From assembly GCA_910579425.1 (NCBI GenBank), contig CAJTVL010000098.1, positions 1 through 14,319 of the forward strand: a stretch of DNA of 14,319 nucleotides. The letters run 5' to 3'. The first letter of the stretch is position 1. Each line of letters starts with the position of its first letter. Source of the DNA: an uncultured Lachnospiraceae bacterium (GTDB lineage: Bacteria > Bacillota > Clostridia > Lachnospirales > Lachnospiraceae). Position numbers and translations under genes: made by a program. Below are positions 8,200 through 14,319 of the stretch, one piece after another. The notes below the pieces were generated by a model. That model did not search any database and was not told the origin of the DNA. It was given only the letters and a program-made list of their open reading frames with translations.

Positions 8200-9048
8200 C
8201 TACCCCTCTCTTTTTCTGAATATGGACGGCTGTATAATGTCAAGCGGCGTACTGTTTCTGTCGAGTGTTTCCGTCGTACCGATAAAAAGGTATCCCCCCG
8301 GCTCCAACGCATTGCACACCTTTTTGACCAGCTCCCGCTTTGTGTTCTCATCAAAATATATCATAACATTGCGCAAAAATATAGTATGCATTTTTTTCCT
8401 GAAAGGAAAAGGCTCCATCAGATTGAACTGTCTGAAAATCACTTCTGCCTTCAGCTCATCCTTAACCTTGTACTGGCTGCCTCCCGCAATGGGGCCAAAA
8501 AATTTCTTTTTCCAGGACTCCGGCACCTTTTGAAGCTGCTCTGCAGTATAAACTCCTGCCATTGCCTGTTTGAGCACCTTGGTGGAAATATCTGTGGCAA
8601 GAATTTTGGTATCCCAGCTATCCTTCTCCAGTCCAAAGAAATCCGCCAGAACCATGGCAATCATATAGGGCTCCTCTCCTGTGGAAGCGGCGCCGCACCA
8701 GATCCGCAGATCCTTTGTCCGTTGTTCCTTTGTTTTCAGCCAGGGCAAAACTACCTTCTTAAAATACTCAAAATGCTCAAACTCCCTCATAAAATAGGTA
8801 TGATTGGTTGTAAGCAGATTGACCAGTATCTTTTCTTCCACACCGCTGCGGTCTCTTTCCACAGCATCCATGAAATCATTCACACTCTTCCAGCCGCCAG
8901 TGCGCATATGCTTTTGCAGCCGGCCGTTTACTATGACTTTCTTCTGGCTCAGGTCTATGCCATAGTTCTGTTTCATGTAAACTGAAATTCTTTGGAACTC
9001 CTCATTGGTTATCAAAAACCTCATCCCCCTTCGCTGTTTTAATCCCAT
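8200..9048 (-). CDS. cheR: Chemotaxis protein methyltransferase CheR
   Basis: An S-adenosylmethionine-dependent enzyme that methylates receptor glutamates, opposing CheB. It has the alpha-helical N-terminal CheR domain (about 12-85, ending in LLTTNHTYFMRE) and a Rossmann methyltransferase domain: IWCGAASTGEEPY (116-128) for SAM binding, ATDIS (151-155), LRNVMIYF (225-232) and EPGGYLFIGTTET (249-261). The fold is complete. The start is uncertain. The given ATG (9046-9048) has only a poor ribosome site. An AAGGGGG lies directly against a second ATG (codon 9), too close to serve it, but nine bases upstream of a TTG at 9013-9015. Starting there gives M-ITNEEFQRIS, which is how many CheR proteins begin. 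I give the longest frame but think the TTG start is quite possible. It follows the receiver-HD-GYP gene by nine bases. Confidence 0.94.
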   Translation of the reverse strand: MGLKQRRGMRFLITNEEFQRISVYMKQNYGIDLSQKKVIVNGRLQKHMRTGGWKSVNDFMDAVERDRSGVEEKILVNLLTTNHTYFMREFEHFEYFKKVVLPWLKTKEQRTKDLRIWCGAASTGEEPYMIAMVLADFFGLEKDSWDTKILATDISTKVLKQAMAGVYTAEQLQKVPESWKKKFFGPIAGGSQYKVKDELKAEVIFRQFNLMEPFPFRKKMHTIFLRNVMIYFDENTKRELVKKVCNALEPGGYLFIGTTETLDRNSTPLDIIQPSIFRKREG

Positions 9049-9057
9049 CTATTTCAG

Positions 9058-10137
9058 TTATCGTAATTGACGTGATATTTTGCAGCATATCTTGTAAATA
9101 TCCGGTTCAAACCGGACCCCTGCTTCTTTTTCCAGGATGGAAAGCGCCTGGGCTGTGCCTGCATTCCCATCGGCAGTAAGGGAACTGTACCTGCTCATCA
9201 GGGAAACAATCCGTGCCGATAAGGGAATTTCTTCCCCCTTAAGGCCCTGCGGATAACCGCTTCCGTCCCAGTTTTCATGATGGCAGCGGACAATCTCCCG
9301 GGCAATGGTGATAAAATCATTGAAATCACTGCCGCCCTGAATCTCCTCTAAGAGCTCCGCTCCCATCAGCGTATGGCTTCTTAGAATATTCTCCTCCTCC
9401 CCGCTGAGCGCCTCCTTCTTCTGAAGGATGTCTCGGGGAATCCCAATGTTTCCAATATCACAAAGGGCTGCCGACAATTCAATGGCATCTATGTAAGTAT
9501 CTGAAATTTTCTCTTCAAACAGGGGCGAAAGCTGCATCCCCTGGGCTAATGTCCTGCAATTATTCTTAAGGCGGCCCATGTAATTCTCATCATAGCCCGC
9601 ATTTCGTGCGGCAATCTTTGCAAGGACCTGCAGGAAGTTCTTCTTTTCAAGCTCCATCTGCCGAAGCTGCTCCCTGACGGAAACCTGCAGATGCCTGTTC
9701 ATCTCCTTCAGCTCACGGGTCACCGCATGCAGCTTTAAATGCAGACCCACCCGCGCCTGTACCTCCTCCGCTATAAAGGGCTTGGTAATATAATCCTCGC
9801 AGCCGTGGGAAAACCCCTCCACAATGTCCTTGGATTCATTATATGCCGAAATAAAAATAATTGGAATATTTCTGGTGTTTTCGTATCCCTTCAAAATCCT
9901 GCAAAGCTCATAGCCGTTCATCCCCGGCATGGAAATATCCGTCAGTATCAGCTCAGGCCTGATCCCGCCTTCTTTCCATCTGCGGATAATCTCTTTCAGG
10001 GTTTCCTCCCCGCTCTCGAAAAGAACCGGCTCGCATCCCATATGGCGGATGATCTCTTCCAGAACAATTCTGTTAATTTCCATATCATCCACAACGAAAA
10101 CCACAGCCTTGTCTCTATCTTTTTCTATTCCAAACAT
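9058..10137 (-). CDS. Response regulator with receiver and degenerate HD-GYP domain
   Basis: A 359-residue cytoplasmic protein. The receiver (about 11-130) is intact: Asp17/Asp18, phospho-acceptor Asp67 in LTDISMPGMNGYE, Ser97 and Lys119 in TKP. A coiled-coil linker at about 135-170 leads to an HD-GYP domain at about 170-355, the family that hydrolyses cyclic di-GMP. HHENWDGSGYPQGL (286-299) and His255 are kept. The signature HDIGK is CDIGN (Cys226-Asp227), the early H-x-x-R His is Tyr186, and the late A-D-x-Y-D-A-L motif is M-S-R-Y-S-S-L (Ser315, Ser318). Several usual metal ligands are therefore missing and I predict weak or no phosphodiesterase activity. It may instead bind nucleotide or partners. 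GGAGG precedes the ATG. It lies directly between the PAS kinase and cheR, so either that kinase or CheA may phosphorylate it. Confidence 0.9.
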   Translation of the reverse strand: MFGIEKDRDKAVVFVVDDMEINRIVLEEIIRHMGCEPVLFESGEETLKEIIRRWKEGGIRPELILTDISMPGMNGYELCRILKGYENTRNIPIIFISAYNESKDIVEGFSHGCEDYITKPFIAEEVQARVGLHLKLHAVTRELKEMNRHLQVSVREQLRQMELEKKNFLQVLAKIAARNAGYDENYMGRLKNNCRTLAQGMQLSPLFEEKISDTYIDAIELSAALCDIGNIGIPRDILQKKEALSGEEENILRSHTLMGAELLEEIQGGSDFNDFITIAREIVRCHHENWDGSGYPQGLKGEEIPLSARIVSLMSRYSSLTADGNAGTAQALSILEKEAGVRFEPDIYKICCKISRQLR

Positions 10138-10177
10138 AGATGATCCTCCACCATAGCCGTTTTACCCAGCAGAACCC

Positions 10178-11614
10178 TTATCCTCCCTCAAACTGCAAAA
10201 GCGTCTTTAACTCCTCCACACCGGCGGCCGTTTTCTCGTAATTTTCTTTCTGAACCGCCATCTTAAGCCGCAGGATTACCCTGCCGATCTCCCGGGGAGC
10301 CCCTTCGGAAAGCTGTCTTATGGTATCCATAAACATTTCTGCCTTCTCCCAGTTATCCATCTCCACACAGAGAATCAATTTGGAAAGATTTCTGTTTAGG
10401 GCCTCTGTGTTCTCCCGGGTGCCGTACTGCTTCAGAACATCCCGGCCTTCCTCCAAAAAGGAAGCGGAAGATAAAAAGGACTTCTCCACAAAGGATTCCG
10501 GCCCGGGGATATTTTCTTTTCCTGCACTCTCAGCCTCTGCCCAGATGGAAAAGGAAAAGGCACTGCCCTTGTTTTTCTCGCTTTCCACTCCGATCCTTCC
10601 CCCCATAAGCTCTACTAACTGCTTACAGATATTCAGGCCGAGGCCGGTTCCCCCATATTTTCTTGAAATGGAAGCGTCTACCTGGGAAAAGCTTTGAAAT
10701 AATTTATCCCTGTCTCCTTCATCAATACCGATTCCGGAATCAATCACCAGAAAAAAGAGTTCTATTTTTTTCCCCACCTGAGCGGTCTTAAACACCTCAA
10801 GGCTAATCTTCCCCACCGAAGTAAATTTCAGGGCATTAGACAAAAGGTTATTTAGTATCTGCGCAATCCTAAGCTCATCGCCTATAATAAATTCCGGCAC
10901 CTCAGGCGAGACTGTCATGAAAAAATCCAGTCCTTTTTCGGTCATTTTATTGATATGGTTGGATTTCACATAATTCAGCATATCTCTTACGTGAAATCTC
11001 CGGGGCTCTAATACAAACTTCCCCGCTTCAAGCTTAGAGAAATCCAGAATATTGTTGATGATCTTGTTCATATCCCCGCAGCAGCGTTCAATCACCTTTA
11101 AGGTGCGCAGCTTTGCCGCGTCTGTCTCTATGTCAGTCAGCTCTTTTACATGGCCGAGCACCCCGTTTACCGGAGTTCGAAGTTCATGGGTAACATTGGC
11201 TACAAATTCGGATTTTACCTTAAGGGCCTCTTCCGCCTCCTGCTTACTCTGAAGGATCTCTCTGCCCAGGTATTCCTCCTCCAGAATAACATCGGCCATG
11301 CATATGTAGATTCCCTCCCGGTCTTCGGCCTGAATCATTCTTGTCCGTACCGGAAAGCAGGTTAAATTCTTACGATATGCAACCAGCTTACGCAGCTTTG
11401 GGCCGAACGGATATTCTGTGACCATCCCGCCCTCTGTTTCCTTAAATTCCCCCGGAAATATATCGCTGATTTTCCTGCCGCATAAATCCCCATGGTATTC
11501 CAGATTCTTCTCTGCTTCCGTATTGGCGTACAAAATCTTCCCTGACTTTTCAAAAATAAGGATAAGCTCCAAGGCATCCTTCACGGGAAATACACCGTAT
11601 TCATATGGTTCCAT
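10178..11614 (-). CDS. Soluble PAS-type sensor histidine kinase with C-terminal helical extension
   Basis: A 478-residue kinase with no transmembrane segment. The N-terminal 12-115 looks like a PAS domain (LILIFEKSGKILYANTEAE, then GRKISDIFP). A short coiled coil leads to HisKA with phospho-acceptor His143 in FVANVTHELRTPVNG. The HATPase domain has N-box NNLLSNALKFT (255-265), G1 VIDSGIGID, F-box FQSFSQVD and G2 KYGGTGLGLNICKQL (319-333). After about residue 360 there is an extra mostly helical region (about 380-475, with MDNWEKAEMFMDTI and LRLKMAVQKENYEKT). It resembles the tail of clostridial hybrid kinases but carries no recognisable HPt histidine motif. No receiver is fused, so phosphate must go to a separate regulator, most simply the receiver-HD-GYP protein encoded 40 bases downstream. 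AGAGG lies six bases before the ATG. It is the first gene of the array. Confidence 0.92.
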   Translation of the reverse strand: MEPYEYGVFPVKDALELILIFEKSGKILYANTEAEKNLEYHGDLCGRKISDIFPGEFKETEGGMVTEYPFGPKLRKLVAYRKNLTCFPVRTRMIQAEDREGIYICMADVILEEEYLGREILQSKQEAEEALKVKSEFVANVTHELRTPVNGVLGHVKELTDIETDAAKLRTLKVIERCCGDMNKIINNILDFSKLEAGKFVLEPRRFHVRDMLNYVKSNHINKMTEKGLDFFMTVSPEVPEFIIGDELRIAQILNNLLSNALKFTSVGKISLEVFKTAQVGKKIELFFLVIDSGIGIDEGDRDKLFQSFSQVDASISRKYGGTGLGLNICKQLVELMGGRIGVESEKNKGSAFSFSIWAEAESAGKENIPGPESFVEKSFLSSASFLEEGRDVLKQYGTRENTEALNRNLSKLILCVEMDNWEKAEMFMDTIRQLSEGAPREIGRVILRLKMAVQKENYEKTAAGVEELKTLLQFEGG

Positions 11615-11660
11615 CTTATACCTCTGCGTATCACAGGCCGCATTTTGAATACTGCGCCTT

Positions 11661-11714
11661 TTACCACAAGAAAGGCAGCAAAGAATCTTCTCCTCTTTTT
11701 GCTGCCGCTTCCAT
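11661..11714 (-). CDS. Possible 17-residue leader peptide in the kinase operon leader
   Basis: On the minus strand an ATG at 11712-11714 opens a frame of 17 codons (MEAAAKRGEDSLLPFLW, then TAA) about 47 bases before the kinase start. AGGG lies five bases upstream of the ATG. The frame overlaps almost exactly the 9-bp hairpin at 11674-11706. Very short frames arise by chance, and there is no run of a regulatory amino acid as in classic attenuators, so this is a weak call. Confidence 0.2.
   Translation of the reverse strand: MEAAAKRGEDSLLPFLW
11674..11706 (-). terminator. Leader hairpin upstream of the kinase operon (possible attenuator)
   Basis: GGCAGCAAA (11674-11682) and TTTGCTGCC (11698-11706) are perfect complements, extendable by two pairs, around a loop of about 11-15 bases. 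On the minus strand the hairpin is followed by TTTCTTG, a broken U-tract. It lies between the candidate promoter and the kinase start codon, so it could act as a leader terminator or an RNA-stabilising hairpin. No competing antiterminator was identified. Confidence 0.4.
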
Positions 11715-11767
11715 CACATCCCTGACGGACACTGAACTATTCTACGCTGCTGCTCCCCTCATCTTAC

Positions 11768-11795
11768 TGGTAATTCTCTACAACTTAAATTACCA
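11768..11795. promoter_or_regulatory. Operator-like inverted repeat TGGTAATT-N12-AATTACCA
   Basis: Two perfect 8-base half-sites with centres 20 bases apart, about two helical turns, typical of a site for a dimeric repressor or activator. The right half-site overlaps the candidate -10 of the minus-strand kinase promoter (11787-11792). As RNA it would be a weak A/T-rich hairpin followed by TTTTT on the plus strand, but no plus-strand gene precedes it, so a protein-binding site is the better guess. The cognate regulator is unknown. Confidence 0.4.
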
Positions 11796-11815
11796 TTTTT
11801 CAGATTGATTGTCAA
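11787..11815 (-). promoter_or_regulatory. Candidate sigma-A promoter for the kinase/chemosensory operon
   Basis: On the minus strand a perfect TTGACA (-35, 11810-11815) is followed after 17 bases by TAATTT (-10, 11787-11792), which is preceded by TGG and so fits an extended -10. The hexamer is weak (3 of 6 matches) but the -35 and spacing are ideal. It would give a leader of about 165 bases before the kinase ATG. I saw no sigma-D/FliA-type motif (TAAA-N15-GCCGATAA) here, unlike many motility-linked che operons. Confidence 0.45.
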
Positions 11816-11845
11816 TTATTTTCGACTGGATAATACTGTAACCGG

Positions 11846-11874
11846 TTGTCAAAAAATAGTCCGTGTGCTATGAT
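11846..11874 (+). promoter_or_regulatory. Candidate sigma-A promoter for the panT-coaX-coaBC operon
   Basis: TTGTCA (-35, 11846-11851), a 17-base spacer and TATGAT (-10, 11869-11874) make a near-consensus vegetative promoter. Transcription would begin near 11881, leaving a leader of about 78 bases before the ATG at 11959. It is the best match on this strand in the region. Confidence 0.7.
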
Positions 11875-11958
11875 GGCGCTGTATTGTATCTCAGCAAAAG
11901 CCGCCGCGCTATGGCCCCGCTTATTGGCATGGAGAATAATAACAGGAGGAAGAAAACC

Positions 11959-12771
11959 ATGAAAAATGAAAAAACCTATGAACTTGTGCTGACCGCACTG
12001 TTCACCGCCATTATCGTTATAATGGCATTCACACCGCTGGGGTATATCCCTCTGGTTGTAATCAACGCAACCGTAATCCATATCCCGGTGATTTTGGGAG
12101 CGCTATTTTTAGGACCAAAAAAAGGTGCATTCCTGGGCTTTGTATTCGGCCTGACAAGCTTTATCAACAACACCTTTAAGGCTGCCACTGCCTCGGCCTT
12201 CGTATTTTCACCCGTTCTGGCTGCGGATGTAATCGGTATATCCGGCGTGTTTAAAAGTATGTATATCTGCTTTGTGCCGAGGATCCTGGTGGGAATCATC
12301 CCTTATTTTGTATATCTGCTGATTCGGGATCTGCTCAGAAGAAAGCAGAAGCTATGGCGTATCCTCATCCACGCTGTGGCTGCCCTGATCTTATTTGTTT
12401 CTGTCAAAGCCTTTGCAGATAATCTCTCAGGCGGCGAAAACGCCCTGATCAGTATCGGGGCCGGACTTGTATGCGCGGCCATTCTCTTTGTGATCCTCAC
12501 CTTAAATTCCGGCAAAAAAGAGACGGCCAGCATCGCTCTTGCCTATGCCGGGCTCACAGGAGCCTTTACCAACACCCTGTTTGTCATGAGCGGTATTTTT
12601 ATCCTGTATAAGGATGCCTATGCCAATGCCCTGGGCATTGCCGGAGATACTGTAATTGATGTAATTTCGGGGGTGATCAGCTTTAACGGAATCGTGGAAG
12701 CCGTGGTGGCCGCTATCCTTGTATCGGGAATCGGACTTGCCCTTCTTCATATAAAGCCCATAAAGGCGTAA
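11959..12771 (+). CDS. panT: ECF transporter S component, probably pantothenate-specific (PanT)
   Basis: A 270-residue integral membrane protein with about six or more hydrophobic segments, including VLTALFTAIIVIMAFTPLG near the N-terminus, VIHIPVILGALFLGPKKGAF and a helix at the C-terminus. This is the pattern of substrate-binding S components of energy-coupling factor importers, which share an ATPase/T-component module usually encoded elsewhere; no such module is in this window. Substrate is inferred from context: the next genes are coaX and coaBC, the first steps of CoA synthesis from pantothenate. The real start is the ATG at 11959, with AGGAGGA eight bases upstream. A longer frame from 11863 would start inside the promoter and is rejected. 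The ECF call is fairly firm; pantothenate specificity is an inference. Confidence 0.85.
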   Translation: MKNEKTYELVLTALFTAIIVIMAFTPLGYIPLVVINATVIHIPVILGALFLGPKKGAFLGFVFGLTSFINNTFKAATASAFVFSPVLAADVIGISGVFKSMYICFVPRILVGIIPYFVYLLIRDLLRRKQKLWRILIHAVAALILFVSVKAFADNLSGGENALISIGAGLVCAAILFVILTLNSGKKETASIALAYAGLTGAFTNTLFVMSGIFILYKDAYANALGIAGDTVIDVISGVISFNGIVEAVVAAILVSGIGLALLHIKPIKA

Positions 12772-12809
12772 CACAGACAACGGTGATTTTGAAAGGAGCG
12801 ATACTGTAA

Positions 12810-13583
12810 ATGATTCTGGCAATTGACATCGGCAACACAAATATTGTAATCGGCTGCACACAGGAAGAGAACGTGCTTTTTGTGGAAAGAGTTTCCACCA
12901 ACATCTCCAAAACCGAGTTGGAGTACGTGGTGGAGTTTAAGACCCTGTTTGACCTCTACCAGATTAAGACAAAGGAGATCACCGGATGTATTATTTCTTC
13001 CGTAGTGCCTCCTCTTACCAACATCGTAAAGGCCGCAATGCAAAAGCTTCTGCGCATTTCCCCCATGATCGTGGGCCCCGGCCTGAAAACCGGACTGAAC
13101 ATCCTGATGGATCATCCCGCCCAGGTAGGCTCCGATTTGATCGTCAACGCGGTAGCCGCGCTGAAATACTACAGGGCCCCCATCATCATCATCGATATGG
13201 GCACAGCTACCACCATCAGCGTGGTAGACGAAAAGAAAAATTATGTGGGCGGCATGATCCTGCCCGGCGTGAAAATCTCTCTGGACGCCCTGGCCAGCCG
13301 TACCTCGCAGCTTCCCAAAATCAGTCTGGAAGCACCCAGAAAGATCATCGGCAAAAATACCATCGACTGTATGAAAAGCGGCATTGTTCTGGGGCAGGCC
13401 TCCTGTCTGGACGGAATGATCGGCCGGATCCGGGAAGAGCTGGGGTATCCCGTAAACGCCGTGGCAACCGGCGGTCTTGCCGGCTGTATTGTCCCTCATT
13501 GCAGGGAGAAAATTATCTGTGACAATGAACTGACCCTAAAGGGCCTTGCTATTATTTACCGGAAAAATAAGGAGGAATCTTAA
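12810..13583 (+). CDS. coaX: Type III pantothenate kinase CoaX
   Basis: A cytoplasmic kinase that phosphorylates pantothenate to 4'-phosphopantothenate, the first committed step of CoA synthesis. Type III enzymes belong to the acetate/sugar kinase fold and are not inhibited by CoA. The 257 residues show the nucleotide-binding DIGNTNIVIG at 6-15, SSVVPP at about 63-68, GPGLKTGLNI at about 89-98, the catalytic Asp109 in VGSDLIVNAVAA and the second phosphate motif IDMGTATTISVVD at about 128-140. The usual G-x-D-R reads GSDL here, so the conserved Arg is Leu. The rest of the site is intact and I expect activity. AAAGGAG precedes the ATG with rather long spacing (about 11 bases). It sits 38 bases after panT and abuts coaBC. 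Confidence 0.95.
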   Translation: MILAIDIGNTNIVIGCTQEENVLFVERVSTNISKTELEYVVEFKTLFDLYQIKTKEITGCIISSVVPPLTNIVKAAMQKLLRISPMIVGPGLKTGLNILMDHPAQVGSDLIVNAVAALKYYRAPIIIIDMGTATTISVVDEKKNYVGGMILPGVKISLDALASRTSQLPKISLEAPRKIIGKNTIDCMKSGIVLGQASCLDGMIGRIREELGYPVNAVATGGLAGCIVPHCREKIICDNELTLKGLAIIYRKNKEES

Positions 13584-14319
13584 ATGCTGCGCGAAAAACA
13601 TATTGTCCTGGGCGTCTCCGGGGGCATTGCCGCCTATAAGATCGCTTCGCTGGCAAGTATGCTGAAAAAGCAGTCTGCCGACATCACCGTGATCATGACC
13701 AGAAACGCCACCAATTTTATCAATCCCATTACCTTCGAAGCTCTGACGGGAAATAAATGTCTGGTGGACACCTTTGACCGTAACTTCAAGCACAGTGTGG
13801 AACATGTATCCCTTGCCAAGCAGACGGATGTGTTTCTGGTGGCCCCCGCTTCCGCCAACGTGATTGCCAAAGCCGCCCACGGCCTGGCTGACGATATGCT
13901 GACCACCACCCTGCTTGCCTGTGAATGTCCCAAGCTCGTTGCCCCCGCCATGAATACCCGGATGTACCGCAACCCCGTTCTTCAAGATAACCTTAAGCTT
14001 CTTGCCCATTACGGAATGCAGGTGATCACCCCTGCCACGGGCTATCTGGCCTGCGGCGATACGGGAGAAGGGAAAATGCCGGATCCGGAGGTTTTGTTCG
14101 AGGCAATCCTAAGAGCCCTGAGGCCAAAAGATATGGCAGGGCTTAAGGTGCTGGTAACGGCAGGCCCCACCAGGGAAAAAATCGATCCGGTACGCTACCT
14201 GAGCAACCATTCCACCGGGAAAATGGGCTATGCCATCGCCAGGGCGGCCATATCGCGGGGGGCAGAGGTCACCCTGGTAACCGGAAAGACAGACCTGACG
14301 CCCCCCGGGGAAGCAGACA
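13584..14319 (+). CDS. coaBC: Bifunctional CoaBC (phosphopantothenoylcysteine decarboxylase / phosphopantothenate-cysteine ligase), 3' end beyond window
   Basis: The first 245 codons of a gene that continues past the right edge. The ATG follows the coaX stop directly, with GGAGGA at 13571-13576. The N-terminal CoaC half (about 1-180) is the FMN decarboxylase: VLGVSGGIAAYK at 8-19, HVSLAKQTDVFLVAPASAN, the P-x-M-N-x-x-M signature in APAMNTRM, and the redox Cys in LACGDTGEGKMPDPE. The CoaB half begins at about 187 with VLVTAGPTREKIDPVRYLSN and STGKMGYAIA, the nucleotide-binding start of the CTP-dependent ligase. Together the two halves join cysteine to phosphopantothenate and decarboxylate the product to 4'-phosphopantetheine. 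Translated directly from the sequence with no internal stop; only the last part of CoaB is missing. Confidence 0.95.
   Translation, partial: MLREKHIVLGVSGGIAAYKIASLASMLKKQSADITVIMTRNATNFINPITFEALTGNKCLVDTFDRNFKHSVEHVSLAKQTDVFLVAPASANVIAKAAHGLADDMLTTTLLACECPKLVAPAMNTRMYRNPVLQDNLKLLAHYGMQVITPATGYLACGDTGEGKMPDPEVLFEAILRALRPKDMAGLKVLVTAGPTREKIDPVRYLSNHSTGKMGYAIARAAISRGAEVTLVTGKTDLTPPGEAD

Larger units (their letters stand above)
11615..11958. other. Divergent intergenic region between the chemosensory and CoA operons
   Basis: These 344 bases separate the minus-strand kinase/che operon from the plus-strand pantothenate/CoA operon. They hold a candidate promoter for each direction, an operator-like inverted repeat TGGTAATT-N12-AATTACCA (11768-11795), a 13-base palindrome ATTGA-TTG-TCAAT (11804-11816), a leader hairpin (11674-11706) and a possible 17-codon reading frame on the minus strand (11661-11714). 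I found no tRNA and no riboswitch fold I can name. The plus-strand leader of panT is about 78 bases long. Confidence 0.7.

Noticed and set aside
11615..11760. Cyclic-di-GMP (GEMM) riboswitch upstream of the kinase operon
   Set aside because: I looked for it because of the HD-GYP gene. The conserved GEMM core and tetraloop-receptor pattern are absent.
11615..11850. Sigma-D/FliA-type promoter for the che operon
   Set aside because: No TAAA-N15-GCCGATAA-like match was found on the minus strand.
11863..11958. N-terminal extension of the S component starting at 11863
   Set aside because: It would begin inside the candidate promoter, before the predicted transcription start, and has no ribosome site. 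The ATG at 11959 has an excellent AGGAGGA.
11881..11958. Riboswitch in the panT leader
   Set aside because: The leader is about 78 bases, with only short imperfect G/C pairings, and matches no riboswitch consensus I know.
12747..13499. Long minus-strand reading frame (250 codons) opposite coaX
   Set aside because: It is antisense to a clearly recognised gene, has no family features and His/Gly/Asp-biased composition, and is a shadow of the coaX codons.

Overview
The window looks like a chromosomal piece from a low-to-mid GC Gram-positive anaerobe of the Clostridia, most likely a Lachnospiraceae-type bacterium. This is inferred from strong AGGAGG-type ribosome binding sites, a type III pantothenate kinase beside an ECF-type S component and CoaBC, a Csp-like S8 protease prodomain, and the style of the chemotaxis proteins. 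No phage, CRISPR, tRNA or rRNA genes were seen.

Layout. (1) Positions 1-2552, minus strand: the 5' remnant of an S8 (subtilisin-like) protease gene that loses family similarity right after the catalytic Asp, and a translationally coupled nucleoside salvage pair, udp (uridine phosphorylase) and deoB (phosphopentomutase). Perfect hairpins separate the blocks (457-494 and 2517-2552). (2) Positions 2595-11614, minus strand: one long, tightly spaced operon-like array of eight genes. In transcription order these are a soluble PAS histidine kinase, a receiver-HD-GYP protein, cheR, cheB, a stand-alone receiver, cheA, cheW and a two-TM chemoreceptor. (3) Positions 11615-11958: a 344-base divergent intergenic region with a candidate promoter for each side, inverted repeats and a leader hairpin. 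(4) Positions 11959-14319, plus strand: a pantothenate/CoA operon, i.e. an S component (probably PanT), coaX and coaBC, the last cut by the window end.

How the genes work together. The central block is a complete chemosensory core: receptor, CheW, CheA, CheR and CheB. It lacks flagellar genes, CheC, CheD and a canonical CheY within the window. Instead it carries a separate kinase, a stand-alone receiver and a receiver-HD-GYP protein. Sequence inspection shows the HD-GYP domain has lost several expected metal ligands (Tyr186, Cys226 and Ser315 where His, His and Asp are expected), while REC and the GYP loop are intact. The receptor has almost no extracytoplasmic domain. I infer an alternative (possibly non-motility) chemosensory/two-component system whose output may be a pseudo-HD-GYP effector. 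This is the most interesting part of the window.

The udp-deoB pair converts uridine to ribose-1-phosphate and then ribose-5-phosphate. The panT-coaX-coaBC operon imports pantothenate, phosphorylates it and converts it to 4'-phosphopantetheine. Both are ordinary housekeeping or salvage modules.
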